DNA from: G963677325 sp963810555 | Lineage (GTDB): Bacteria; Bacteroidota; Bacteroidia; Bacteroidales; Prolixibacteraceae | Assembly: GCA_963810555.1 (NCBI GenBank) | Contig: CAWENX010000009.1 | Coordinates: 186,001 to 250,000, forward strand | DNA: 64,000 bases | Direction of reading: 5' to 3' | In this document: positions 18,729-27,958 of the stretch, piece after piece | Layout: every line of letters begins with the position of its first letter | How positions within the stretch are numbered: the stretch's first letter is position 1 | Translations under genes and position numbers: made by a program | The notes under the pieces: generated by a model | Databases searched by the model: none | Seen by the model: only the letters and a program-made list of their open reading frames with translations | Told to the model about the DNA's origin: nothing

Positions 18729-18843
18729 GGAGACCGGAAAACGGATACACAGAGATAGTAAAAACAAAAAAAGAAGATGAGAAAATGAGAAATTCTCACA
18801 ATCTCACCTTTCACACTCTCACCCCTTCTTTCTTCCGGTCTCC
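18729..18843. repeat. Long imperfect hairpin with purine/pyrimidine arms
   Basis: GGAGACCGGAA (18729-18739) pairs perfectly with TTCCGGTCTCC (18833-18843). Inside lie a purine arm (AAGAAGATGAGAAAATGAG) and a pyrimidine arm (TTCTCACAATCTCACC and following). It stands 65 bp ahead of the FkbM-like gene. Confidence 0.7.
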
Positions 18844-18907
18844 ATGTTCTCTATCACCTTTTACCTAATTTTATTACCTTTACCACATCCAAATACCCCG
18901 CTGAGGA

Positions 18908-19787
18908 ATGAATGAATTCTTTTACAAGGTTTACAGGATTGTGGTACCTAAATTTATCCGTAAAAAAATAAGGCTCAAAATATTACGGACTGAAATTCTT
19001 GCTTATTATTCAAAATCATCTTCTCCCCTTTCAGATGAATTAAATATCGTTCTCGATTTCTTAAAAACAAATCCTGTCAGCATCTTCCCCTACCCTTTTC
19101 AGCACAAGTACAATAAGAAAGAGATAGAAGTATTTTGGGACGAGAATAAAAAATTGCGCTACGTTCTTTTAGACGGTCACCGTCTCTATTTTAAAAAGAG
19201 ATGGTCAGAAAAAAGAATCAGGCACAGTTTTAATGAATTGAAAAGAGGAACAGGACCCGCAAAGCCCCCATCGTTACTTAAATACCGGTTTCCAGGTTGA
19301 AGAAGGTGATATCCTGGCTGATATCGGAGTTGCCGAAGGCAATTTCGCATTGGGTGCAGTTGAAAAAGCAAAAACACTTTACCTCTTTGAAACTGACGGG
19401 GAATGGATAGAGGCATTGAATGCGACATTTGAGCCATGGAAGGAAAAAGTTCATATCATCAACAAATTTGCGGGAGGAAAAATAAGCTCAAATCAAACCA
19501 CCCTTGATGAATTCTTCAAAGATATTCCTCTTACATTTCTAAAGATCGACGTGGATGGTGCCGAAGCCGATTTACTTAAAGGATCTGAAAATATACTCTC
19601 CCGCCAGTCACCCCTTAAAATAGCACTTTGCACTTACCACAAACAGGATGATGAGGCCGAATTTACCAAACTTTTAAGCGATAAAGGATTCAATGTTTCT
19701 CATTCTGACGGATATATGCTCTTTTATACTGACAAGAAAATCAAGGCTCCCTATTTCAGAAGGGGATTAATCAGAGCGGTTAAATAA
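18908..19787 (+). pseudogene. FkbM-like methyltransferase, frameshifted
   Basis: Two open frames (18908-19300 and 19350-19787) form one protein of about 290 residues. Shifting by one extra base in the CCCGCAAAGCCCCC stretch near 19258-19269 joins them through GDILADIGVAEGNFAL, a SAM-binding motif I of the FkbM type, followed by LYLFETDGEWIEAL and LTFLKIDVDGAEADLL. FkbM-family enzymes methylate sugars or lipids. The neighbours (phosphatase, LpxL-like acyltransferase, GT2) suggest a role in the cell envelope. The break is in a five-C run, so a base-calling error is as likely as true loss. Confidence 0.75.
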
Positions 19788-19805
19788 TTAAGAATTGTGA
19801 AAATT

Positions 19806-20605
19806 ATGACAATGAATCTCGAAAGACTTTGTTTTGATGTTCAGTCTGTTGCAAAAGAGGCGGGTTATTTTATAGCAGGAGAAAGGAAAAAATTTACACT
19901 CGACAGTGTTGAAGTAAAAGGAACTGCCAACTTCGTTTCCTATGTCGATAAAGGATCGGAAGAACTGATTGTAAATCGCTGAAAAAGCTCTTGCCGGAAG
20001 CCGGATTTATTACTGAAGAAGGCACCGCGGGCAATTCTGATGAGAAATACAAATGGGTGATTGATCCCCTTGACGGAACGACCAATTTTATTCACGGAGT
20101 CCCTCCTTTTGCGGTAAGCATTGCTCTTCTTGAAGCCGATGAAGTCATTCTGGGAGTGGTTTACGAGGTTACTCATGACGAATCTTTTTACGCGTGGCAA
20201 GGCAGCAAAGCGTATCTGAATGATAAGGAAATAAGGGTTTCATCAGCCTCGACTACAAAAGATTCTCTGATTGCCACCGGTTTTCCCTATTATATTTTCG
20301 ATAAAATCGACCCGTATATTTCCGCCATGAAATATTTTATGCTAAATTCGCATGGACTGAGAAGACTGGGTTCTGCCGCAACGGATATGGCTTATCTTGC
20401 TGCCGGAAGATTTGAAGCCTTCTGGGAACACGGATTGCATGCCTGGGATGTTGCAGCGGGATCTCTTCTTATTCGGCAGGCGGGAGGAATAGTATCGGAC
20501 TTTAGCGGCAATAATAATTTCCTCTTCGGCGGAGAGATGGTAGCTTCAAACAAAGCTTATTACAATGAATTTTTTCAAATTGTCAATAAATATTTTGCAG
20601 GTTAG
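19806..20605 (+). pseudogene. Inositol monophosphatase family protein, frameshifted
   Basis: An N-terminal frame (ATG at 19806; GTG at 19797 is also open) stops at 19982, and the rest continues in another frame to 20605. Restoring one base near 19978-19981 joins VNR to LKKLLPEAGFITEEGT. Conserved motifs follow: WVIDPLDGTTNFIHG (metal and phosphate site) and HAWDVAAGSLLIRQAGG. The family hydrolyses inositol-1-phosphate or related sugar phosphates (SuhB, CysQ and HisN are relatives). The reassembled length of about 266 residues is normal. This is the second frameshift within 750 bp. Confidence 0.78.
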
Positions 20606-20607
20606 CC

Positions 20608-21084
20608 ATGTCAGAAAATGAGATCAGACTGTTAAAGCAGCAAATCAGTAGTCTTGAGGAAAAGAAATTTGACCTCGAAGCCTGGAAATCACATACCCTG
20701 GTTTTTATCTCAAGGATTTTCGGAGCCTCCAGTGAACATGCCAGGCTGATACGGGATTTAAAGTACGACTATTCAAGCTGGAGCCTCAGGGATACCTCTG
20801 GCGGCACACAACAAACCGATCCGGTAAGAAAAAGAGCCCTGGAAATCCTCGAAGCAGCAATAATGGAACTTGAAACTTTTGGCTCTCCTTTAAAATCCGC
20901 TTCGTCTTCAAAAATCTTTGAAGTTTTCCAAAAAGAAATGACAGGAAAAGAAATGGATGAATTGCATAAATTATTGACTCTTCCTGAAAAAGAAAAGGAA
21001 GAGGGATTGAAAACCTTTTTAAATGCCAGGAAAAAAGGAGATCTTGTATCCATTTTGATCCAACTTCTGATTTCCTCAACATAA
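20608..21084 (+). CDS. Uncharacterised protein with N-terminal coiled coil
   Basis: 158 residues, no signal peptide, highly charged. Residues 1-25 (RLLKQQISSLEEKKFDLEAW) look like a short coiled coil; the rest is mainly helical. I recognise no domain of known function. It starts 2 bp after the phosphatase stop codon, so the two are co-transcribed; the acyltransferase follows after about 50 bp. Confidence 0.6.
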   Translation: MSENEIRLLKQQISSLEEKKFDLEAWKSHTLVFISRIFGASSEHARLIRDLKYDYSSWSLRDTSGGTQQTDPVRKRALEILEAAIMELETFGSPLKSASSSKIFEVFQKEMTGKEMDELHKLLTLPEKEKEEGLKTFLNARKKGDLVSILIQLLISST

Positions 21085-21137
21085 ATATTGGAATCAACAG
21101 GAATATTTATCATTCATGTATTTACCATTGACAGAAC

Positions 21138-22019
21138 ATGGATAAAATCGTATTTGGTTTACTCAAAGTATTATCCTGGGTAATTCATGCACTGCCCGCA
21201 CGTCTAAACTATATCATATCGGATTTCTTATTTCTGATTACTTATTATATTGTACAATACAGAAAGAAAGTCGTCAGAAAAAATTTACGGAACTCATTCC
21301 CCGAAAAGTCAGATCAGGAACGTCTTAAAATAGAAAGAAAATTTTTTCATCACCTTTGTGATACTTTTATCGAAACACTTTATTTTGACTGCATTTCTGA
21401 AAAAGAGGCGAAAAAGAGGGCTAATTTTCTTAACCCCGAATTGGCTAATCAATATCTTGATCAGGGAAGGCCGGTAGTGGCTTTTTTAGGTCATTACAAC
21501 AATTGGGAGTGGATGTCCCACTGGCCTTTATTCAGCAGTTTTCGCTTTTATCCTGTCTATAAAAAACTGACTAATAAAGCTTTTGAACATTATTATTATA
21601 ATCTCCGAAGCAGATTTGGAGGCATTCCCCTTGAACGTGCAAATACCTACCGTCAACTTATAGAGGATAAACAAAATGATATACCAACATTTTCAGCATT
21701 CCTTGCAGATCAGACTCCAAGAATAAATGATATACAGTACTGGACGACTTTTTTAAATCAGGATACAGCAGTTGTGGTAGGACTGGAAAAGATTGCCAGG
21801 AAAATAAATGCTGTTGTGATCGGAGCCCATATGAAAAAAATAAAAAGGGGATATTATGAAACAGAATATTGCCTTATTACTGACAATTCAAAAGATACGG
21901 ATAAATTTGAGATTACCGAAAAATGCACAAGGTGGCTTGAAAATATAATCCGTGAAAAACCGGAATACTGGCTCTGGTCGCATAAAAGGTGGAAACACAA
22001 GAAACCGGAAAGGCCGTAG
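21138..22019 (+). CDS. LpxL/HtrB-like lipid A acyltransferase
   Basis: 293 residues. An N-terminal hydrophobic segment precedes the acyltransferase catalytic box GHYNNWEW (about residues 117-124), where HxxxxE/D-type chemistry is expected. Further family signs are GGIPLERANTYRQL and AFLADQTP. Such enzymes add secondary acyl chains to Kdo-lipid A at the inner membrane. The surrounding envelope genes support this; the exact acceptor is inferred. Confidence 0.85.
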   Translation: MDKIVFGLLKVLSWVIHALPARLNYIISDFLFLITYYIVQYRKKVVRKNLRNSFPEKSDQERLKIERKFFHHLCDTFIETLYFDCISEKEAKKRANFLNPELANQYLDQGRPVVAFLGHYNNWEWMSHWPLFSSFRFYPVYKKLTNKAFEHYYYNLRSRFGGIPLERANTYRQLIEDKQNDIPTFSAFLADQTPRINDIQYWTTFLNQDTAVVVGLEKIARKINAVVIGAHMKKIKRGYYETEYCLITDNSKDTDKFEITEKCTRWLENIIREKPEYWLWSHKRWKHKKPERP

Positions 22020-22090
22020 GCTGAAGGCTATAGGCCAAAGGAAAGTTAATAATGAATGTCGTTTAATAATTGATAGATTCCGAAAGAAAA

Positions 22091-22177
22091 AAACCGCGAA
22101 GTGGTTTAATTTGAATAACCCCGGATGGAATCCGGGGAAATAAACGCCCGGCAACACGGAACCCCGTAGGGGTTCAA
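22091..22177. repeat. Triple-hairpin dispersed repeat, copy 1
   Basis: Three consecutive stems: AAACCGCGAAGTGGTTT (22091-22107), CCCCGGATGGAATCCGGGG (about 22119-22137) and GAACCCCGTAGGGGTTC (about 22159-22175). The order and linkers match copy 2 at 22256-22345 and, reversed, copy 3 at 45964-46052. It looks like a REP/BIME-type mobile palindromic element. Confidence 0.8.
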
Positions 22178-22255
22178 CAAAAGACTATAGACTAAAGATT
22201 AAAAGAAAATTAAGAATTAATGTCGTCTGTTATTTGCCTGATTCGGATTGGAAGA

Positions 22256-22345
22256 AAAACCACGAAGTGGTTTAATTTGAATAACCCCGGGTTTCAACCC
22301 GGGGAAAGAAGCAAACAACAATCCGGAACCCTGAAGGGGTTCAAC
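22256..22345. repeat. Triple-hairpin dispersed repeat, copy 2
   Basis: The same three stems in the same order as copy 1: AACCACGAAGTGGTT, CCCCGGGTTTCAACCCGGGG and GAACCCTGAAGGGGTTC. It begins 165 bp after the start of copy 1, in direct orientation. The intervening DNA holds only short AATTAA and AGACTATAGACTAAAG words. Confidence 0.8.
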
Positions 22346-22377
22346 AATTGGACTGAAAGAGTTAGGATTGATGACAA

Positions 22378-23430
22378 ATGATTGATAATTATTTGAAATT
22401 GAAAATATCAATTGTTATACTAAACTGGAACGGAAGCAATTATCTGCAAAGATTCCTGCCTTCTGTCATAAGATATTCTTCTTATGATTGGGCAGAGATT
22501 GTTGTTGCAGATAACGGTTCAACTGACAATTGCAGGGAAATCATTGAAAAGGAATTTCCTTCAGTCAGATACATTCAACTGGAAAAGAATTATGGTTTTG
22601 CAGAAGGATACAACAGGGCATTGCAGCAGATTGAAGCGGATTATTACCTTTTGCTCAATTCAGATGTGGAAGTCACGGAAAACTGGCTCAATCCGTTGCT
22701 CGATACCATGCAGTCAGATAGTAACATCGCCGCCTGCCAGCCTAAAATACTCTCCCTTAACGATCGCGGAACATTTGAATATGCAGGCGCTTCAGGCGGT
22801 TTTATCGACCGGTTTGGCTATCCTTTCTGCCGCGGAAGAATATTAAATGTCATGGAAACGGATGAGGGGCAGTATAATACGCCGATATCCATATTCTGGG
22901 CATCTGGCGCAGCCATGATGGTAAAGGCCGATATATGGAAAGAGCTTAAAGGTTTTGACGCTGACTTCCATGCCCATATGGAGGAGATCGATCTCTGCTG
23001 GCGAATGAAAAACCTTGGTTACAAAGTGGCCGTCTCTCCTCAATCGGTCGTCTATCACCTTGGCGGAGGCAGCCTTTCATACGGCCATCCCGTTAAGATT
23101 TACCTTAATTTCCGCAATAATCTCTTTCTTCTCTTCAAAAACCTCCCCAAAGGCATGTTGATCCCTGTTCTCTCTGTCAGGATAATATTGGATGTCATTG
23201 CAGCTATACAATTTCTTGTTACAGGACAGGCCAAAGCATTCTCAAAAGTCTTCATCGCCCAAAGGGATTTTCACAGAAGTATATCTTCTCTTGTCCGGAA
23301 AAGAAATGACCTGCTAAAGAACGGCTCAAAAGTTAAGCATCCCGAAATTTACAAAGGCAGTATTGTCTGGAATTTCTATATCCTCAAAAAAAGAAGGTTC
23401 TCAGAACTCCATTTTCCAACCCATCTTTAG
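22378..23430 (+). CDS. Family 2 glycosyltransferase
   Basis: 350 residues. The GT-A fold starts at ISIVILNWNGSNYL, followed by VVADNGSTDN and the DxD-like LLLNSDVEV near residue 97. The pattern FDADFHAHMEEIDLCWRMKNLGY is typical of rhamnosyltransferase-like GT2 enzymes of polysaccharide assembly. A C-terminal hydrophobic stretch (about 255-285) may associate with the membrane. It probably builds a surface polysaccharide; donor and acceptor cannot be read from sequence. Confidence 0.88.
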   Translation: MIDNYLKLKISIVILNWNGSNYLQRFLPSVIRYSSYDWAEIVVADNGSTDNCREIIEKEFPSVRYIQLEKNYGFAEGYNRALQQIEADYYLLLNSDVEVTENWLNPLLDTMQSDSNIAACQPKILSLNDRGTFEYAGASGGFIDRFGYPFCRGRILNVMETDEGQYNTPISIFWASGAAMMVKADIWKELKGFDADFHAHMEEIDLCWRMKNLGYKVAVSPQSVVYHLGGGSLSYGHPVKIYLNFRNNLFLLFKNLPKGMLIPVLSVRIILDVIAAIQFLVTGQAKAFSKVFIAQRDFHRSISSLVRKRNDLLKNGSKVKHPEIYKGSIVWNFYILKKRRFSELHFPTHL

Positions 23431-23466
23431 AATTGGTATCCGGTCAGTTTATTCCCCATCATAAGG

Positions 23467-23605
23467 CCATACCATCTCCTAAGTCTGTGTAACTTTTGTG
23501 TAAGGTTTGTGTAAGGTTTCTGTAATAATTTATTACAGGAATATTACACAAACATTACAGAAACATTACACAAACCTTGAAGATGATACGACGAAGATAG
23601 GGAGA
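23467..23605. repeat. Inverted array of 11-bp tandem units, locus A
   Basis: After a TACCATCTCC end (23470-23479), four 11-bp units of the GTTTGTGTAAG type run to about 23526. A short AT centre follows, then four units of the ATTACACAAAC type, the reverse complement, to about 23574. It ends with a GAAGATAGGGAG flank. It stands between the 3' ends of two convergent genes. The architecture is shared with 42291-42434 and 62305-62431, though the unit sequence is different. Confidence 0.85.
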
Positions 23606-23690
23606 TAAACCTTTATTGACCCATTGGAATTAATCAGGAATAATAGAGAAGTAAATTCGAAATTAAAAAAGGATTTGAGGAATACTTATA

Positions 23691-24266
23691 TCAATTAATG
23701 TCCTTTCTTACAATCGATTTTAATAAAGATTCATAAACAGGAAGGAGTTCTTTAGCTATCTCATAATCTGATATGCTTAGATGAAAAAAAACCGTATCGA
23801 TATTAAAATAATAATGTTTCTGAATCAAATCAGGCCTTTTAATGTCACTCATATCTAATATCGACTCGAAGGAATAAAATTTTATGCCATTTATATTTAT
23901 TGAATCGACGTCATTTCTTGTTTTATATAAATCATTCCTCCTAAACATATTAAAGGAACCATAGGCAAGGGAAGACAAATTATCGAAATAGGTATGAAAA
24001 TTATTGTTATTTAGTGATCCCGCTTCCAGTATCACTGTCGGAAATATAAAATCATCGTCTTTTTTAATTTCCTTTTGAAGAACTAATAATTCGTTACCTC
24101 CGGATTTTCTTATTTTCCAACTGTCTGGAATTTGAAGCTTTATTAAACTATTTTCGTACCGATTATTTACAATTTTCCCATCAATAAAAGGAGGTATATT
24201 GATGCATGATATTACTGTCAAAAATAAAAAACTAATTAATATAAAGTTGGGAGTAAGTTTCATCAT
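23691..24266 (-). CDS. Uncharacterised lipoprotein
   Basis: 191 residues with a lipoprotein signal (TVISC, Cys about residue 21). The mature part begins with a segment LIKLQIPDSWKI, resembling the opening of small lipoproteins that contain a PsbP/MOG1-like fold; that is only an impression. I recognise no catalytic motif. It is transcribed away from a second small membrane protein gene upstream. Confidence 0.6.
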   Translation of the reverse strand: MMKLTPNFILISFLFLTVISCINIPPFIDGKIVNNRYENSLIKLQIPDSWKIRKSGGNELLVLQKEIKKDDDFIFPTVILEAGSLNNNNFHTYFDNLSSLAYGSFNMFRRNDLYKTRNDVDSININGIKFYSFESILDMSDIKRPDLIQKHYYFNIDTVFFHLSISDYEIAKELLPVYESLLKSIVRKDIN

Positions 24267-24382
24267 GATTATCTTATATGGTTCTTAAATCGTTTTATGC
24301 AAGAATTACAGTGACAACTTTTTTAATTATCTATATTGTTGTGCTGTTCGATATGATCTTTTATTGAATGCCACAAATAAAT

Positions 24383-24856
24383 TCATTTTTGTTCAATTTT
24401 TCTTGTCAATATTATAATTAATTGTTTAAGAAAAGTTACAAGCAGTAATACGATCCAAGCAAATAAAGCAAACATGCCTATGCCGGTGAGATACATTATG
24501 AAAGAAGCGAGAGGTGTGTCTCCAACTTCACCCGGATTAAAAGTGTCATAAAATGGTGTAAATACAAGAATAAAAGTTGTTGGCAAAGTAAGAATCAGAC
24601 TAATGATTATGGTAATATCTTTCAAAGTAGCATTTTTACTTTTCTTTATGGCTAGAAAAACAAAACCGATAAAGATCAGGACAATAGCCCAGATAAAGAT
24701 AATGTCTGATTCATAAAGGTCTTTATTGAAATTTTTAAAACGAGCGCCTAAATTGGTGTTATTAAGGAAGTATTTAACTATAATACCAATGAGTACTAAA
24801 ATTGCTGCATTGAAAAAATAAATAAAGTTGCTTAGGTGTTTCGTTAATCTGATCAT
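24383..24856 (-). CDS. Uncharacterised membrane protein with four segments
   Basis: 157 residues with hydrophobic segments at about 12-30, 50-69, 82-103 and 122-147. There are no recognisable motifs. It lies 116 bp upstream of the lipoprotein gene on the same strand, and the two may be co-transcribed. The region 24857-25016 is AT-rich with no feature. Confidence 0.55.
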   Translation of the reverse strand: MIRLTKHLSNFIYFFNAAILVLIGIIVKYFLNNTNLGARFKNFNKDLYESDIIFIWAIVLIFIGFVFLAIKKSKNATLKDITIIISLILTLPTTFILVFTPFYDTFNPGEVGDTPLASFIMYLTGIGMFALFAWIVLLLVTFLKQLIIILTRKIEQK

Positions 24857-25016
24857 GATAGTTAGGATTTTGCAGTTTATTTCTACGCATACAAAACTTC
24901 ATAATATTCCTCGATACAAAAATAAATCCACTATTTACTAGACTAAAATATAATTTATTTTGATTATGATCATATTGACTACTCTTTGAACTGGATCAAT
25001 ATTTATGATAAATAAA

Positions 25017-25778
25017 TTATAACACAAACCCGCCCTGCCCTCTGCCGTTCAGGCGGATAAAGGCTTCGGCTGCTTTGACTCCCAGTTCCCTTCCCCGAAA
25101 GTCTTCCATGGAAGTGTGGCCGCAATCATAGATTCCGGGCGGGTCCTGGCTTACGTGGCAATAGACGGCCTTTCTTTTCTGCTCCTGGGTTTCTGTAATG
25201 TCTACATAATCAGTGGGATGGAAGATCATGGATTGTTCGCCGGTGCAGACTTCAAAGAAGTAAAGCGTGAACTTTGTTTTTGTCCGTCTCCAGGCCTGTG
25301 AAACCATCATACTCGAGGCCTGATGATCTTCATGCGTATCAATCGGCCAATGGGAGAAAACGATATCGGGCTTTTCGGCTTCAATCAGTTCCTGTATTTT
25401 ATTCATCCAGTCGTAATTCACGATAATATTACCATTGATCTCACCGGCAAAGACAGGCTTTGCATTTAGTATGGCACAGGCGTTAATCCTTCCTGCTTTT
25501 CTTATCGCTCCTGCCTCCTCCCATGTTTTTCCCTGAATTCCTCTTTCACCGGAAGTAACATAAATAACCGTTACCTCATGCCCTGCTTTGGCAAGTAAGG
25601 CAAGCGTTCCGCCGCAGCCGCTTTCAGGATCATCAGGGTGGGCGCCTACACAAACAATCTTCTTCTTTTCTGAGGGATTTTTGACCTGTGCGCTCAGTAA
25701 ACCGGGAAGTGATATCAAACCTGCGCCTGCTGCCGTGTTCCTTAAGAACTGACGGCGTGATCGGGAGGAATTTTTCAT
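25017..25778 (-). CDS. Tat-exported PIG-L family deacetylase
   Basis: 253 residues. A twin-arginine signal is present (SRRQFLRN and hydrophobic stretch, cleavage after LLSAQ). The LmbE/PIG-L zinc motif GAHPDDPESGCGGT covers residues 45-58 (His47, Asp49, Asp50), and the third ligand region WPIDTHEDHQ lies near residue 150. Enzymes of this family remove acetyl groups from N-acetylglucosamine-type sugars. It lies in a minus-strand cluster with another Tat protein and a dipeptide epimerase, suggesting periplasmic sugar or peptide processing. Confidence 0.85.
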   Translation of the reverse strand: MKNSSRSRRQFLRNTAAGAGLISLPGLLSAQVKNPSEKKKIVCVGAHPDDPESGCGGTLALLAKAGHEVTVIYVTSGERGIQGKTWEEAGAIRKAGRINACAILNAKPVFAGEINGNIIVNYDWMNKIQELIEAEKPDIVFSHWPIDTHEDHQASSMMVSQAWRRTKTKFTLYFFEVCTGEQSMIFHPTDYVDITETQEQKRKAVYCHVSQDPPGIYDCGHTSMEDFRGRELGVKAAEAFIRLNGRGQGGFVL

Positions 25779-25794
25779 TATGAATTGTATTAAG

Positions 25795-26876
25795 TTATCC
25801 TTGTTCCATGGTCAGTTTTGTCAGTTCCATACAGCTTACCCATTCTGCCTTATCTTTCAGAAGAGTTTTTACCCTTCTGCCTACTTCATTCAACGCCCTT
25901 AAGCCCTGTCTCATTTCCATTGGAAAATAAGGACTGCCAGTGAGTAACCATAACAGGCCATCCTCCTGCATTAATACCATCGATGATGCTGCCCTGTTTG
26001 CCGTCTGCCGTTATGTATTTATCTGCAATACTGAGAATATATTCTTTATCGGTTCTTGGAGAATCGATGGTATCCCAGATGTGATCTTTCATATTGGCCG
26101 CTATGGATACGAGGGCAGCGTTTCCCTTTTTCAAGGCCACCCTGGGTTTTTTCCCCGGCGTATTATAAAAGGTGCTCAGAAAATACCATGAGATATCTCG
26201 GTTGTAAACCACTTTCTGGGCGGCCATTATCGCTTCCGTGTACTCACCCTTCCACCTTTTCGCCGAAATTCCAGCAAGAGGTGACACCGGTGGCATTAAC
26301 ACCTGCTTCCTTTTCTAACTCGAGACAGTGTGTTATATAAGGAGTTAAGACTGTTCTGTCCTGATGCATAGACCATTGCGCTTCATTTTCATCCATAAAC
26401 CATTTACCGGTCTTTAAATCAAGGGCGTGGTTGTGTGTCAGCATTTCGGGGCTGAAATCAAACTTCGGGGATAATCTTTTCTTAGCCGTATTCAGCCATT
26501 GTTTGACAAGGGAAATATCAAATCCCGGGATGCCGTGTACAATATCGCCCACTCCTCCCGGAGAAGGGACAATGGATATTTTTCCGGCCATATCATGCTC
26601 ATTTACAACATCACAGAACTTGTCCAGGAAACTGTTGGGCACATTCTTCACTAAAGGGCGACCGTCTTTGGTAAAAGGGCCTTTGCCATCAACCGGTTTC
26701 ACATGGAAATAGTATACATGAATTAACGGGGCGCTGTCGTCTATCAATAAACAGACAGGCACTTTATTTCCCTTGCTTTTGCCGGCAGCAGTTTTCAATA
26801 ATAATGAAGAACCTCCGGCTATTAATGCCCCGGATAAACTTACTTTTTTAATGAATGATCTGCGTGAATTTTTCAT
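25795..26876 (-). pseudogene. Tat-exported protein of unknown function, two frameshifts
   Basis: Three overlapping frames rebuild one protein of about 360 residues: 26876 to about 26248 (Tat signal RRSFIKK, then VCLLIDDSAPLIHVYYFH and EMLTHNHALDL), then to about 25930 (GEYTEAIMAAQKVV to GGWPVMVTHWQS), then to 25795 (YFPMEMRQGLRALNEVGRRV). Each break is one extra base, at a GGG run near 26247 and a TTATTTT stretch near 25930. The LLIDDxAPL opening recalls polysaccharide-deacetylase-like barrels, but I cannot assign a reaction. It is 17 bp upstream of the PIG-L gene. Confidence 0.6.
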
Positions 26877-26884
26877 TTCGTATT

Positions 26885-27958
26885 TTATTTTTTAGTTACA
26901 CCGATTCCGGGAATATTTTCAGACAATGTATAAAAAGGATCTTTATAGTCAGGTCCGCCTGTAAAAGGCTCGTCATCAGGATTAATATGAGGATCAAGAT
27001 CTACAAAGCTGAATCCTCCTAATCCTGCTGCAAAATGGACAGAACAGCTCAATCCGAGTTTGGTCTCAAGCATACAGCCGATCATCAGCTTTATATTTGC
27101 ACTTCGGGCAATGGCGGCAATATCCATAGCTTCTATTATTCCTGATTTCATGATCTTTATGTTGATCACATCGGCACATCCTGTTCTTACAATATTGATG
27201 GCATCAGCGCTTGTAAAGACCGATTCGTCGGCGGCAATGGGTATGGTGCTGTGATCTCTCACAAATTTCATTCCCGTAAGATCATGCTTAACAACAGGCT
27301 GTTCGAAGAGTACAGGATGTATTTTATTTTTCTTTAATTCCTCAAGAAAATGAACGGCCGCCATCGGCGAAAAACCCTGATTGGCATCAAGTGTAATTCC
27401 ACAGGCAGGTGCGCCCTCCTGAATAGCTAATATCCTTTCAATATCTTCATGGATGTTTTTACCGACCTTTATTTTTAAAAGATTATATCCTTTGGATGCC
27501 AATCTTGCCGCATTGCTCCTCGCCATTTCCGGGGAAACAATATCGACGGTATAATCTGTTTCAATCTTATTTTCCATCCCTCCCAGAAATTTAAAAAAGG
27601 GAAGATTAAGCGTTTTGGTGAAAGCGTCAAGCAAGGCCATTTCAATGGCACAGCGGGCAGTAACCTGTGCCCAGAAAACACTCTTCAGATGCCTTGATAT
27701 TTTAATATAATCAGCAACATCTTTCCCGATCAGATACTCTTTACAGGTATTTAAAGCCGCAAGGGCAGTCGCCTGATTCTCACCGTTAATGGATTCAAAG
27801 GGAGCCGCTTCGCCATATCCTTCAATGCCGTTTTCAAGAACAAGGGTAATCAGTACATTTTTAATGCTGTACTGCACTCCTATCGCAATAGTAAAAGGTT
27901 CATCCAGCGGAACATCGACAGGTTCAATGATCACCTTTTTAATCTTTGTTGCTTCCAT
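26885..27958 (-). CDS. L-Ala-D/L-Glu-type dipeptide epimerase (enolase superfamily)
   Basis: 357 residues. The N-terminal capping domain leads into a barrel with the muconate-lactonizing subgroup residues: K162-x-K164 (LLKIKVGK), metal ligands Asp191 (TLDANQGF), Glu219 (LFEQP) and Asp244 (AADES), and Lys268 (INIKIMK) as second base. Such enzymes invert the C-terminal residue of L-Ala-D-Glu in murein recycling or of other dipeptides. The start overlaps the end of the neighbouring aminotransferase gene by 20 bp, so they are translationally coupled. The exact dipeptide is not determined by sequence. Confidence 0.85.
   Translation of the reverse strand: MEATKIKKVIIEPVDVPLDEPFTIAIGVQYSIKNVLITLVLENGIEGYGEAAPFESINGENQATALAALNTCKEYLIGKDVADYIKISRHLKSVFWAQVTARCAIEMALLDAFTKTLNLPFFKFLGGMENKIETDYTVDIVSPEMARSNAARLASKGYNLLKIKVGKNIHEDIERILAIQEGAPACGITLDANQGFSPMAAVHFLEELKKNKIHPVLFEQPVVKHDLTGMKFVRDHSTIPIAADESVFTSADAINIVRTGCADVINIKIMKSGIIEAMDIAAIARSANIKLMIGCMLETKLGLSCSVHFAAGLGGFSFVDLDPHINPDDEPFTGGPDYKDPFYTLSENIPGIGVTKK

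Noticed and set aside
23467..23605. Ordinary rho-independent terminator at locus A
   Set aside because: The arms are long, AT-rich and built of tandem 11-bp units, and no T-run follows; a simple terminator does not explain the periodicity or the shared end motif.
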